Made by a program: the position numbers and the translations under genes. Positions 50,290 to 62,107 of a stretch of DNA of 64,000 nucleotides are shown here, in pieces. Every line of letters starts with the position of its first letter. Within the stretch, counting starts at the first letter, position 1. Under the pieces are notes generated by a model. That model worked only from the letters and a program-made list of their open reading frames with translations. It had not been told where the DNA came from and searched no databases. This stretch comes from Liolophura sinensis (taxonomy: Eukaryota > Mollusca > Polyplacophora > Chitonida > Chitonidae), in contig NC_088295.1 of NCBI RefSeq assembly GCF_032854445.1, forward strand, positions 92,127,805 through 92,191,804, in the 5' to 3' direction.

Positions 50290-50885
50290 TTTGGGGTTTA
50301 ATACGCGATGGAAGTACTTTGATCAGTACTTGTTGTGTATCTCATATACATTGTATATGAGGTTTAATACCCGATGGAAGTACTTTAATCAGTACTTGTT
50401 GTGTATCTCATCTACATTGTATATGAGGATTAATACCCGATGGAAGTACTTTAATCAGTACTTGTTGTGTATCTCATCTACATTGTATATGAGGTTTAAT
50501 ACCCGATGGAAGTACTTTAATCAGTACTTGTTGTGTATCTCATATACATTGTATATGAGGTTTAATACCCGATGGAAGTACTTTAATCAGTACTTGTTGT
50601 GTATCTCATCTGCATTGTATATGAGATTTAATACCCGATGGAAGTACTTTAATCAGTACTTGTTGTGTATCTCATCTACATTGTATATGAGATTTAATAC
50701 GCGATGGAAGCACTTTAATCAGTACTTGTATATCTCATCTACATTGTATATGAGGTTTAATACCCGATGGAAGTACTTTAATCAGTACCTGTTGTGTATC
50801 TCATCTACATTGTATATGAGGTTTAATACGCCATGGAAGCACTTTAATCAGTACATGTTGTGTTTCTGATCAACATTGTATATGG
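50290..50885. repeat. 66-bp minisatellite, about 9 copies (left part of a split array)
   Basis: The unit is TACCCGATGGAAGTACTTTA, then ATCAGTACTTGTTGTGTATC, then TCATCTACATTGTATATGAG plus GTTTAA. Being 22 codons with no stop, it gives a 192-codon ORF with a 22-residue period, which is not a gene. One unit has a 6-bp deletion near 50728, so frame is kept. The array continues after the SINE at 51032-51075. Confidence 0.95.
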
Positions 50886-50892
50886 GGTTTAG

Positions 50893-51031
50893 GAAGGTCT
50901 GACAGCAACCTGTGGATGGTCGTGGGTTTCCGCCCGGGCTCTGCCCGGTTTCTTCAATTCATAATGCAGGCCACCGTCGTATAAGTGAAATATTCTTGAT
51001 TACGGCGTAAAAAACCAATAAAATAAACAAC
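50893..51031 (+). mobile_element. SINE-A, 5'-truncated, inserted within the 66-bp array
   Basis: Matches the body and tail of the full SINE-A at 7387-7665 but lacks the tRNA-like head. It has GGTCGTGGGTTTCCGCCCGG, CCGTCGTATAAGTGAAATAT and TTCTTGATTACGGCGTAAAA, then an AATAAA-type tail. Array sequence lies on both sides (GGGGTTTA left, AATGCCCGATGGAAG right). A target duplication is not clear. Confidence 0.88.
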
Positions 51032-51075
51032 TGAATAATGCCCGATGGAAGTACTTTAATCAGCACTTGTTGTGT
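51032..51075. repeat. Terminal partial 66-bp unit, right of the SINE
   Basis: ATGCCCGATGGAAGTACTTT followed by AATCAGCACTTGTTGTGT resumes the 66-bp unit and stops at about 51075. Confidence 0.9.
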
Positions 51076-53689
51076 AACGGATGGCAGACGGAAAGGAATA
51101 CATAATCCTTGAGAGGCTGAATCCATTTTCATGTTGACATACATCCAAATAAAATAAGGTCCACTCTGAAACAGCTATACAGGTCAACTGTCAAAAATTC
51201 AAAGCCTTTCGCATTTTACCAGAACATATAATATTCTAATGAGGCTGTTTCACGGAAGCTCGTTGTATTGTCTCAACGCAGAATAGCTGTGTTTGTGGAG
51301 GCTAGGTAAGCTTAAACTCAGGCATTTCCGCGCCTTTATGTTTTTTTTTTAACATGACAGATAAATTCGATGGCTTTGTTCCGCAGACATCTGCTACTTG
51401 TTAATCAAGCCAGACCTGGTTATGGGCTTCCTCAACATCACACAGTGCAGAACTAGATAAGCAATCCCTGCAGCCCATATATATCCAGCCCATGAACAAC
51501 ATAGGTTGCAGCCTTTGTTACAGCTCTTCAGAGCATTTCTTTCTACACCTTCGTTACCTCCTTTTGCAATCTTTCAAATAAGCCCTAGTTAAGGCCTTAT
51601 GCACCCTTCACAAAATTAATGTCATATGTTTTACAGGAATCTGTTTTTACAGCCACCTGTTTTACAGCCACCTGTTCTTTTAGCCCACCATTTACTGGCT
51701 TCTCTACCGCTGCCTGGTTTATGGATATTCCTGAACTTTAGGCGTGTTTTAGGGTAATTCAACTTACTTTTGATCACCACTGCGGTCATAAAACAAGGCC
51801 CGATTTAATCTGATAGAAACGGAGCATGGAACAGAAAGGGTTTTATCTGAAATCTAATTTCTCATTACTCCGGTAAGTACGGTTTGTTGTGTTTGACTGA
51901 TTGCTGTATTTCTGGCAAAGCTGATTGTATTACTGCATATGATAAACACCCCCAATATCAATAAATAGACAGGCATTCTATTTCTCCGCCAGATCCATCC
52001 TCTTCGCCATTATTTCAGGATCGTAATTGCCAAAAACAGTGCTTAACGACAAGGACTGATTTGTAAAAATATCATTCTAAAATTGAACTGTCATCTATTA
52101 CAGCTATGAGATTTTGCTTGGCGATAGCAGTTTTACCAAATACGTCTAACGCAAGCGATAAATTGTGAAAAAAGTCTAGGCTGGAGAACGTAAAGTATCA
52201 TCTAACAGACAGGAGTGTAAAAAGCGGGAAGAGGGGTTTGTGTCCGGTGATTGAACACGTCAAGGCGCCGCGATATTAACGATCTCTTGTCGATGGGCCT
52301 CCCCGAAATTACTTCCCAATCTTGTTGTATATTGATAATATGTCATTGTGGCTGGATAAGAAATGGCAGGCAAGTGAAACATCCTATAATACAATTGTTG
52401 GCCTCTGCTTTTCTAGTCCGGTGGGAGAATGAATTTCCCGAACTGGTGTACGACCGAAGGCCGCGTGAGAAAACTGTTTTGTTCTGGTCCAGATATTACC
52501 GAGGCACCCATTTGGAGGCAGTGATGAATAATCACTACGTTTAGTGACAAGGGCCTGGAATAAAAGAGAATTTAACCTTCCTGAGAACTGGAACACGAAT
52601 TTCCATAACTGACGATCAGGCATCAAAAATATGGACAACGTATTGTAATTTGATTTCGTGTCATGTGACTGGTGTTTGGCGTGAGGTCTACATCTTCTCA
52701 GGGATCAACTTGGTTCTAGCTTTCAGATGACACACTGTATTTGATGCACTACGCAGGAAAACCGCTCTCAGTCATCGACCAGTGGGACTAATAAACAGGT
52801 GAACAGAGAAGTTCATAGTTAGTCCAACATTTTAAGTCAGTGGTAACATTTAACCTCCTCCCCCACCAAAAATGTAAGTGTTCTATCCTCCGACGGCCAT
52901 ATTCCACTTGATTATCTGATGTGAGATTTGTCTGATTGTTCCCGGACGGCATCTGTATGCAAAACGACTGCGTAACATTTGATTCAGACGACACATCCTC
53001 TCCAACATCGTGCAGAATGTTTGGCTAAGCTCTAATTCTTTAGGTTTTATGTGTGTCAGAAAAAAGTTCACTTCAATGTCCAGAAGATTTAAACCCACCT
53101 GCATTATTCAAATCGATTTTCAAGCCTGCGAGCCTTGGGGTTTGTTGTAAACCATGCTGAATATTTCCCACCGCCTCAAGGACAACCCAGTGGGGATAAT
53201 TATAGGAATTTACACTTCAAAATAACTTTCTAGCAAACATAATTATCCTGGGGAGAGAATGGCTCCAAGCAGTTTTTCAGTTCATTTTCATGTTAACTTT
53301 GAGAAAAAACAGACCTTGTCATTTCGCTGTGTCCTTATTTCGAGGATGTAGTGAATGTTGTAAACCACACAACCCGGCTAGACATTTATTGTTGCATGCC
53401 CAGAAGCCAAGAAGAGCACCAAGCTGTTCGAAAAGCGAAGATATCTCCACCTGGTTCAGAAGTCTCTGGGTTCGCTCCCAATGTTTCTTTTCAGCTTGAA
53501 GGCGAGTACATGTAGCTGACATTAGAAATTTGTGAAACAAACGAAGGATCTCCGAAGGAGGAAATCGAATCCCACTGGAGAAATCCTATCCCACAAGGTA
53601 CACCCAGCACTTTAACTTTCTGTTAAATTCCATCCAGCAAATTCTTTATTTAATGGATGTGATTCATGGACACATTCGCTAGATTGGAT
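51076..53689. other. No gene or array recognised
   Basis: About 2.6 kb of unique-looking sequence. ORFs stay under 100 codons and none shows a motif or a good splice context. Confidence 0.5.
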
Positions 53690-54045
53690 TAAAGTGCTGA
53701 GTTCTGTCCCGATGTGAGACTCCTGAACACAAGAGAGAAAGAGTAAACACTAAACACTTCATCCCACCTCACCTCATCTCACGTGACCGCACCTCACTCA
53801 AAGCGCTGGGTTCTGTCCCGATGTGAGACTCCTGAACACAAGAGAGAAAGAGTAAAGACTTCATCCCACCTCACCTCATCTCACGTGACCACACCTCACT
53901 TCATCCCACCTCATCTCTTCTCTTCTCACCGCACCTCACTTCACTGCACCTCATCGCATGGTATATCAGTGTACCTCACTTTATCCTACCTCATTTCATT
54001 TCATTTCACTTTATTCCACCTCATCTGATCTGACCACAACTTACC
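53690..54045. repeat. ~107-bp direct duplication followed by CCTCA-rich short repeats
   Basis: TTCTGTCCCGATGTGAGACT plus CCTGAACACAAGAGAGAAAG occurs at about 53702 and 53809. After the second copy, CACCTCA(C/T)(T/C)TCAT-type pieces continue to about 54045 with decreasing order. Confidence 0.85.
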
Positions 54046-55711
54046 TCACATCAGTTTTTCCATCGCTGGTCTTGCGTTTACGATCTCTGCACGAGATGAT
54101 TTCATACTTAATGTTTCAGCCTCTCGCTCTTAATATGAAAAGGTTTATAATTGCATTATTACATGTCTTCGGTATGTCACTTTGCACAGATGTTAGAGAT
54201 ACTCCAGCTGTGGTCTTCACGTCGTTAGACTCATCCTCAAATGAATCATTAACATTCACATTCCCCTTCGCTTTAACATTATGAACTTTACATACAGGAT
54301 TTTTATTCCCAGCACATATTTATAGGCCTTTCCGTTTTAACAATGAAAAGGGACCAAGTATTACATTACTTCATAACTCATCTTATAAAATTAGTCCAAT
54401 GAGAACAATAGCTCCCATGGGCGTGACTATGCAAGAAGTACATCTCTTCCACTTCGTGTATGACTTGTCATCTTAGCATTTAATTCTCCCCAAATGTTTA
54501 TTGTCCATTTTAATTTTTCAAGAAGAATCGGATTATGACACACTCTACCATCCATCATGATAGATAATGTAGTTAGCGGAAGGCGCTCGGCTTTCCCTGG
54601 GACGTATGCCAAAGTGTTCGCAAAATAAATGTCTTTATCATTTGAAGATTGATTCCTTTAAAAACAAATAATTCAATGATCTTAGAGTGGTGTTTGCGAA
54701 GATTTTCGGCGTTATGCGTCGACAAAGTCATGTAATGTTGATTGATGAAAGGCCTTATGTAATGTCCCGAAGCCATTCAATATTTCACCGAATCGCTCTC
54801 ACTTATATGGAGGTATATTTCTTCAACTTTGAGTCCGTTCTGATGTAAACCAGTCCGGAAAGGAGGGGGGGGGGGGGGGGGGGCGGCGAGGGGAGGGTTT
54901 GTAATTGTCAGATTTTTGCTCCAAAGATAGCAGGAATGACTTAGAGGCAAAGCCCACCGCGTGAACCATAGCTACCAAGCCAAAGTCCATTCCCAGTAGT
55001 AATAAACCAAGTATTTACTGTTGAGGCGTGATAAATTCTCATACATGGGTCACAGAGATAATGTAGAAAAAGCAAAACAACACATCGATGTTTCTTTTTA
55101 TCGCCTAACCCGAAGTGGCCCGTAGTTTAAATGCTTGACAGAGAGTGAGTAGCAGGGGCGAAGACTGAGTAGAACCCACGATAGTGTAGATAAGACATCA
55201 CGCATGATATCTCAGAGCATAAATTCCTGACGATCATTTTCCGAGTCGATATTAATATGATCACACCGCGGATTTCACGTCACAGTTCAACCGAACAGCC
55301 CATTTTACTGATGTTACGTCTTGATTTCCACTGGTAAAACTTAGGTCAAAAGAGTAAATAGCATTGTCATCGCACTGCGCGCCTTATTACAAACACATAT
55401 CATAGTGAAACGACACAGATGAACATGTACGAGACACGTGATCAACCAGCGGGCAATAATTAGATGTTATTTTCTTTTAGTAGGAAAGCTTCATACGGTG
55501 GTATGTGTGTACGTATTAAATTTCGGATATGACCAAATATATTTCAGAGGAGACGTCACATTGACTTACAGATATCATCAATTACGGTCATTTTGTTTCT
55601 TTCGCATGCCTCGCGGACTTTCACGTCTGGAAATATTTGTAAGTATCGGTAGAGTGCCTTGCATACATGAGACAAGGCCATCCTGAGAACTGACCGTGAT
55701 GCTAATGGAAC
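54046..55711. other. No gene recognised; G19 run
   Basis: A run of 19 G occurs at 54865-54883. No supported exon or array. Confidence 0.5.
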
Positions 55712-56385
55712 TGCATAGAGTATTGACTGTTAGGGTCGGCAGTAGGGTTGTAGAGTATTGACTCTTAGGGTCGGCGTTAGGGTTGTAGAGTATTGACTGT
55801 TAGGGTTGGTGGTAGGATTGTAGAATATTGACTGTTAGGGTCGGTGGTAGGATTGTAGAGTATTGACTGTTAGGGTCGGTTGTAGGGTAGTAGAGTATTG
55901 ACTGTTAGGGTCGGCGTTAGGATTGTAGAATACTGACTGTTAGGGTCGGTGGTAGGATTGTGGAGTATTGATTGTTAGGGTTGGCGTTAGGATTGTAGAA
56001 TATTGACTGTTAGGGTCGGTGGTAGGGTAGTAGAGTATTGACTGTTAGAGTCGGTGGTAGGATTGTAGAATACTGACTGTTAGGGTCGGTGGTAAGATTG
56101 TGGAGTATTGATTGTTAGGGTCGGCGTTAGGATTGTAGAATATTGACTGTTAGGGTCGGCGGTAGGGTAGTAGAGTATTGACTGTTAGAGACGGTGGTAG
56201 GATTGTAGAATACTGACTGTTAGGGTCGGTGGTAGGATTGTGGAGTATTGATTGTTAGGGTCGGTGGTAGGAATGTAGAGTATTGATTGTTAGGGTCGGT
56301 GGTAGGGTTGTACAGTATTGACTGTTAGGGTCGGTGGTAGGTTTGTAGAGTATTGAATGTTATGGTCAGTGATAGGATTGTACGT
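55712..56385. repeat. 35-bp minisatellite containing TTAGGG, about 19 copies
   Basis: The unit is GTAGAGTATTGACTGTTAGG plus GTCGGTGGTAGGATT. A GTAGGGTAG variant sits at 55882, 56022 and 56162, exactly 140 bp (four units) apart, so a four-unit block has been duplicated. Most units include one TTAGGG, spaced by 35 bp rather than tandem. Confidence 0.96.
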
Positions 56386-56899
56386 AACGAGTGTACCATT
56401 GTAAGGATCTTTATCATGAGCGTTTGTGTTAGTGATGACAAAATTGTGAACTCTGATTACATCTGACTTACAAAAGATTTTTAACCGTAGATCTCTACCC
56501 ACCCTCTCTAGCTTTATAAATAAACACCACACACCACAATTCGCGTAATAGAGCATAATATGTACTTCGTAGCTGTCCTAAACTTTATTCTCACATCAAC
56601 TTATAGTCTTATCTCTGAAAACTAATGGTAAATGACGCAGAGGATATGCCTGCTAAACGAACATGCAAGACTACAATGGAAGGTTCTGAAGAGCTGCGAC
56701 TTGATGTCATGATGCCACTCTATATCAGCCAACTTGTACGCCGCACCAATCATCATGTAGCGTCACAGGAACATTTATACAGCTTTTACAGAAACCTAGG
56801 CGTGATTTCAGAAAAGCCATGGTGTTGTGTCACACAAATCATGAGCTAGCGTGAACTGTGGTGTACCGTCTCAAAAACGATGGTGTAGCCTCACAAAAA
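56386..56899. other. No gene recognised
   Basis: Spacer between the 35-bp and 22-bp arrays. Nothing supported. Confidence 0.5.
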
Positions 56900-57180
56900 A
56901 AAAGCAAGCCATGGTTATTCGCTAGACAAGCCATGGTTACTCGCTGGACAAGCCATGGTTATTCGCTAGACAAGTAATGGTGTATCGCTGGACAAGCCAT
57001 GGTTATTCGCTAGACAAGCCATGGTTTATCGCTAGACAAATCATGATGATATGCCAAACAACCCATTGTGGTATGCTAGACAAGTCATGGTGATATGTTA
57101 GGCAAGCCATTGTGATATGATATACAAGTCATGGTGATATGGTAGACAAGCCATGCTGATCCTCTAGACAAGCTCTCGGC
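56900..57180. repeat. 22-bp minisatellite, about 12 copies
   Basis: The unit is CAAGCCATGGTTATTCGCTA plus GA, drifting to CAAGTCATGGTGATATG(G/T)TAGA in the right half. Confidence 0.92.
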
Positions 57181-57199
57181 CCTAGCTAATAAGTCCGAG

Positions 57200-57630
57200 T
57201 ACAGAGGAGGCGGTGGTACAGTGGTATTAGAGACAGCCCTCGTCTTGATGCCCAGATAAGGTGATGTAGAGCCTGGGCACATTTCAGAGGACGCGGTGGT
57301 ATAGTGGTATTAGAGATAGCCCTCGACTTGATGCCCAGATAAGGTGATGGGGATAAGGCACATCAACTTTCAACACTGATGTAAAGAATGGGCACATTCC
57401 AGAGAACGGGGATTGTATACAAGGAGACGGGGATAGGGGATAAGGCACATCAACTTTCAGCACTGATGTAAAAAATGGGCACATTCCAGAGAACGGGGAT
57501 TGTATACAAGGGGATAGGGGATAAGGCACATCAACTTTCAGCACCGATGTAAAGAATGGGCACATTCCAGAGAACGGGGATTGTATACAAGGAGACGGGG
57601 ATAGGGGATAAGGCACATCGACTCTCAGCC
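57200..57630. repeat. Two adjoining tandem duplications (83-bp x2, then ~85-bp x3)
   Basis: GCGGTGGTA(C/T)AGTGGTATTA plus a CCCTCG(T/A)CTTGATGCCCAG block occurs at 57202 and 57285. Then AAGGCACATCAACTTTCAGC, GGGCACATTCCAGAGAACGG and GGATTGTATACAAGG recur three times to 57630. The first pair contains an A-box-like TGGTATAGTGG but no B box. The 184-codon minus ORF here reflects the repeats. Confidence 0.88.
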
Positions 57631-57904
57631 CCAATGTAGTGATGGTTAGGAAAAACAGTCTAAATTGTTTCATTGATGTCACTAAATTCGAAGTAGTTGC
57701 ATTAGTGGCATTGATTTGCTGAAATATTTCATACTTCAAGGTCGAACCTGAACAATAAGCACCAAAGCAAACATTTGTCCACCTCTCTGGCTGTAGCTGA
57801 ATATTACAGTCATTCCAGTACCTAAATACCAGAATCACCAGTATATCTGAAAATCAGAACCATAATCTGTCAGTATCTCGATACCGGAACGATATTCTCA
57901 ACAG

Positions 57905-58090
57905 CAGAATTATGTCCTGCCAATATCTCAATACCAGAATTATGTCCTGCCAATATCTCAATACCAGAATTATGTCCTGCCAATATCTCAATACCAGAAT
58001 TGTGTTCTGCCAATATCTCAATACCAGAATTATGTTCTGCCAATATCTCAATACCAGAATTGTGTTCTGCCAATATGTCAGTACTAGAAT
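57905..58090. repeat. 30-bp minisatellite, 6 copies
   Basis: The unit is TGTCCTGCCAATATCTCAAT plus ACCAGAATTA. It is ten codons long, so ORFs stay open on both strands. Confidence 0.94.
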
Positions 58091-58261
58091 GTCTAAATAC
58101 CATGATCTGACAATTAAATTGTCTTCTGGTGTTCTGTTCGATAAAAGGTACAATGCTTAAGGCTGAAGATCTAACGACATTGAGCAATGTTGCGTATAAT
58201 CCGACAGATGGCGCTATATGTAGGGTGTGAGAAGTTGGTGAGACATACAATCACACGAAGG

Positions 58262-58432
58262 TATGCATTGGGTGTACACACACTGCCATGAGACGCACAG
58301 TCACACGAGCGTCCAACTGGATGCACACTCACGGCCACGATGCGCACAATCGCATGAAGGTCCGCATTGGCTGCAGCACACAGGCCAGAAGTACAGTCAC
58401 ACGAGGGTCTGCATTGGGGGCACACTCTCAGC
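58262..58432. repeat. Degenerate ~53-bp minisatellite, about 3 copies
   Basis: Blocks resembling CACACGAG(C/G)GTC, then CATTGG(G/C)TG(C/T)A and CACACTCACGGCCA, recur with drift. Confidence 0.7.
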
Positions 58433-59554
58433 CATGGCGAACGGCAAGAGAGCCTCTCCAGCTCATGGTGTAGCTTTCCAAAAATAACACTCTCCTATTC
58501 CACGGTTGTGACATAATATTGATTTTGACAGTTGAGATTCACACATTTAAAGGGCCGAATTCGATCTGAAGTCAGGACAGAGATTGTGAGCCGCTGGATA
58601 TGCTAGTGTGAACACATCTCCTTTATAACATATTTACCATGAATAATGTAAGGGATGGCGGCACTTAGGGATGAAGAAAATCTGTGTTGTGTTGAATAAC
58701 AGCAATTCACCGTGCTCTGAATACGCCTAGTGAAATAAGCCGGGAAGTTGGGTTTGAAAAGCACAGAGTGGCCTTAAAAAAATCACTGAGCGTTATCGGA
58801 TCAAACATAAAGCGTTTTAGCAGAGCTTTCTCAGTTAGCAATTAATGAACTCTCCACTGCAGATTAAGAAACAGCTGCAAATAACCTTAATCGCTTTTAG
58901 GGCCATTTTCTCAGTTCTTTGCTCTCCATATTGACTCGACCTGGAAATGCAGCAGTGTTGTTGTAAACACTGCGGTGTCATTGTGCGTGCTGCTCCTATG
59001 CAGACATCTTGTCACGAGGTGACGGCGAAGCAAAAACGCGGGCTCTTCCACAGGGCTTATACACTTAAAACTGACACAAACCTGTCTGAATGATAACTGA
59101 TGTCCGCATTCATTTTGACGCTATTGGCGATATTTTAGCGTAAAAATAAGATGTAATAAATTTTAATCTACAGTTTAATCTTACTGACGATCTTCTACAA
59201 CACGATATCTCTGGGATCAATCCACTTTATATGAGCTACCGTTATATGTAAGTCAGTAGGATGCAAAACACCGCTATACTAACGGTAGAAGATTTGTATA
59301 GAAGGTCAGCGACAAATTTCGTTAAACTCCCAGCGAATATTTTACGAGTATTTCTTTCTAGGGAAACCATTAAAAGAGTATTTACCTGCTACAATTCAAA
59401 AGATTGGCTTCCATTGTGTCTGTACTGTTACAAACACAGAGCACTACAACTGTATATGGTCATTGTTCTGTTAACGGGTTATTTGACGTCGTGTATGATT
59501 ATATATTTACCGCCCTAGCGTTCAGCATTCACGCAACACCACGTTCTTTCCAAA
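58433..59554. other. No gene recognised
   Basis: Unique spacer. The 85-codon ORF at 59261-59518 has no recognisable motif. Confidence 0.5.
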
Positions 59555-59812
59555 CCGATACAGTAACATCACTGACTGAGTCGTGAGGTTCATGCAGTAA
59601 CATCACTGACTTAGTCGTGAGATTCCTACAGTAACATCACTGACTTAGTCGTGAGGTTCATACAGTAGCATCACTGACTTAGTCGTGAGATTCCTACAGT
59701 AACATCACTGACTTAGTCGTGAGGTTCATACAGTAGCATCACTGACTTAGTCGTGAGGTTCATACAGTAGCATCACTGACTGAGTCGTGAAGTTCATGCA
59801 GTAACACAGCGA
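59555..59812. repeat. 34-bp minisatellite, about 7 copies
   Basis: The unit is TACAGTAACATCACTGACTT plus AGTCGTGAGGTTCA. TAACATC and TAGCATC alternate. Confidence 0.94.
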
Positions 59813-60182
59813 CTTGATCAGACTTCTGAATTAGGCTACATGGTTTTTTGCATTGAATATGATCATGATCTTACAAATGTGCTGGCCTATTAACTCTTGT
59901 TGTTAGCTCTGTCTTTGATGTTAGATATGACAGTCAGATAGGAATTTTTAATTCTGCTGGCTGTAACATATTACGGTCACACACAATGTACACAGCTCTG
60001 AATGCGCTATAAACTTCCTACTGGCTCTTATGTCATTCTACTTATTTTATGAAATACCCGTGCTAAAACCCTTTCTGCCATTATACTTTACATAATAAAG
60101 GACCTGGTACGTTAAGGCAGTGAATCGGCCCCAGATCTGGGATATAAGCCTGCTATATATTACGTATGCGTGATCGCATGGT
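59813..60182. other. No gene recognised
   Basis: Contains ATAAG(C/T)CTGCTATATATT plus ACGTAT at 60144-60167, which recurs at 60802-60825. Otherwise nothing. Confidence 0.5.
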
Positions 60183-60408
60183 GTCGTAACGCTATTTACG
60201 CTCCCGTAGTAACACTAGTTACGATACCACAGTAACACCAGTTACGATTCCATAGTAACACTATTTATGATCTCATAGTAGCACTAGTTATGATCCCAAT
60301 GTAGCACTATATACGCTTCCGTAGTTACGATCCCATAGTAACACTATTTACGATCTCAGAGTAACACTAGTTATATCTATGATCCTATAGTAACACTAAT
60401 TACGATCC
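60183..60408 (-). repeat. 23-bp minisatellite, left arm of an inverted array pair, about 9 copies
   Basis: The unit on the plus strand is CCCATAGTAACACTAGTTAC plus GAT. This is the exact reverse complement of the unit of the array at 61334-62070, so the two arrays face each other. Copies are moderately diverged. Confidence 0.93.
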
Positions 60409-60695
60409 CATGACCACAAAGACGACGTACGCTGTTCCCCCATGTATTGACAAACTAGATGGTATTACTCCCATGGCCACAAAAACGACGTACGCTGTTC
60501 CCCCATGTATTGACAAACTAGATGGTATTATTTCCATGGCCACAAAGACGACGTACGCTGTTCCCCCATGTATTGACAAACTAGATGGTATTACTCCCAT
60601 GACCACAAAGACGACGTACGCTGTTCCCCCAATATATTGACAAACTAGATGGTATTACTCCCATGACCACAAAAACGACGTACGCTGTTCCCACA
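60409..60695. repeat. 63-bp minisatellite, about 4.5 copies
   Basis: The unit is GACCACAAAGACGACGTACG, then CTGTTCCCCCATGTATTGAC, then AAACTAGATGGTATTACTCC plus CAT. Copies are nearly identical, so this is recent. It lies between the two inverted 23-bp arrays. At 21 codons per unit, small ORFs open on both strands. Confidence 0.95.
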
Positions 60696-61333
60696 CGAAT
60701 AAACTTCAGTTGACAGCACTTGACTAACGGATTGTCAGTAGGTGCAATTAAACAATAAAAATAAGCCTATAATTGTGCAGAATTTGGGTATATATACACT
60801 TATAAGTCTGCTATATATTACGTATAGCACGACATTCACATGTAACCTCAAGCGGGATTCACGTATGATTTCGGCTTAACAATTATCGATTCTAATTCAT
60901 GGTAACACTTATTTAATGCAATTTGTCCTAATCCGTTACTCACGCAAAAGTATTGTTCCGAAAGAAACACTATGATTTGAACTCTTTCTCCAAATGCTAT
61001 GTGTTCTCCAAAGTGACTTCGTTAATTCACAGTGCTATAAAGTATGCCTTGCCAACTCAGAAATATGGATTTTAAACTTGAAAATAGCGTTATAAAGTTT
61101 ATGTTTTACAGATGAAGACAAGAAACTTTCACAGTACAAGTTTCAGTAAATCTATATTCTGGTTAACATTGATCTTTGTTTAATAAATAAATAACTCATC
61201 GCTTCACTGCAACTAAAAAAAATTGTCGTTTTTGATTCATGGCCTTGTAACTTTCACTGGTGCTTTGACCAAGTTTTATACTTCTGATTAAAAAAAATAC
61301 AGAATTGTGCAGGGATTTTGAAACTTGTACTTT
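60696..61333. other. AT-rich spacer inside the inverted array pair
   Basis: No gene seen. Contains the second copy of a 24-bp direct repeat (60802-60825). Confidence 0.5.
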
Positions 61334-62070
61334 CGGATCGACACTAGTGCCACTATTGGATCGTAACTAGTGTTACTATGGGATCGTAACTAGCGTCACT
61401 AGGGGATCGTAATTAATGTTATTATGGGATCGTAACTAGTATTACATGTACTATGGGATCTTAACTAGTGTCACTATGGGATCGTAACTAGTGTTACTAT
61501 GAGATCGTAAATAGTGTTACTATGGAATCTTTACTAGTGTCATTACGGGATAGTAATTAGTGTTACTAAGAGATCGTAACTAGTGTCTCTTTGGGATCGT
61601 AAATAATGTCACTACGGGATTAGTGTAACTAGTGTTGCTACAGAATCGAAGCTGGTGCCAATATGGGACCGTAACTAGAGTCACTATGGGATCGTAACTA
61701 GTGTTACTATGGGATCGCAACTAGTCTTACGATGTGATCTTAACTAGTGTGACTATGGGATCGCAACTAGTCTTACGATGTGATCTTAACTAGTGTGACT
61801 ATGGCGTTACTGCCGGATCATAAATAGTGTTACTATGGGATCATAACAAGTGTTACTAGGAGATCGTAAATAGTGTCACTATGGAATCTTAAATAGTGTC
61901 ACCATGGGATTGGGATTAGTGTTACTAATTAGCTAATTAGTTAATCAGCAGGGATCGTAACTAGTGTCACTACTGTATCTTAACTAGTGTCACTTCGGGA
62001 TGGAAGCTAATGTCACTACGGGATCGTAACTAGTGTCACCACGGGATCGTAAATAGTGTCACTACTGAAC
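61334..62070 (+). repeat. 23-bp minisatellite, right arm of the inverted array pair, about 30 copies
   Basis: The unit is ATCGTAACTAGTGTTACTAT plus GGG, the exact reverse complement of the array at 60183-60408. Variants include TCACTACGGG and TTACGATGTG. A short local duplication containing CTTACGATGTGATC is seen near 61728 and 61768. Confidence 0.95.
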
Positions 62071-62107
62071 GAAGTTCTACAAACATAAGGGTATAATGAC
62101 TGTCCTG

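Noticed and set aside
50291-50869. 192-codon ORF with 22-residue repeats
   Set aside because: Direct consequence of the 66-bp minisatellite. It ends where the array degenerates.
55712-56385. Telomere or interstitial telomeric repeat
   Set aside because: TTAGGG occurs once per 35-bp unit and never in tandem.
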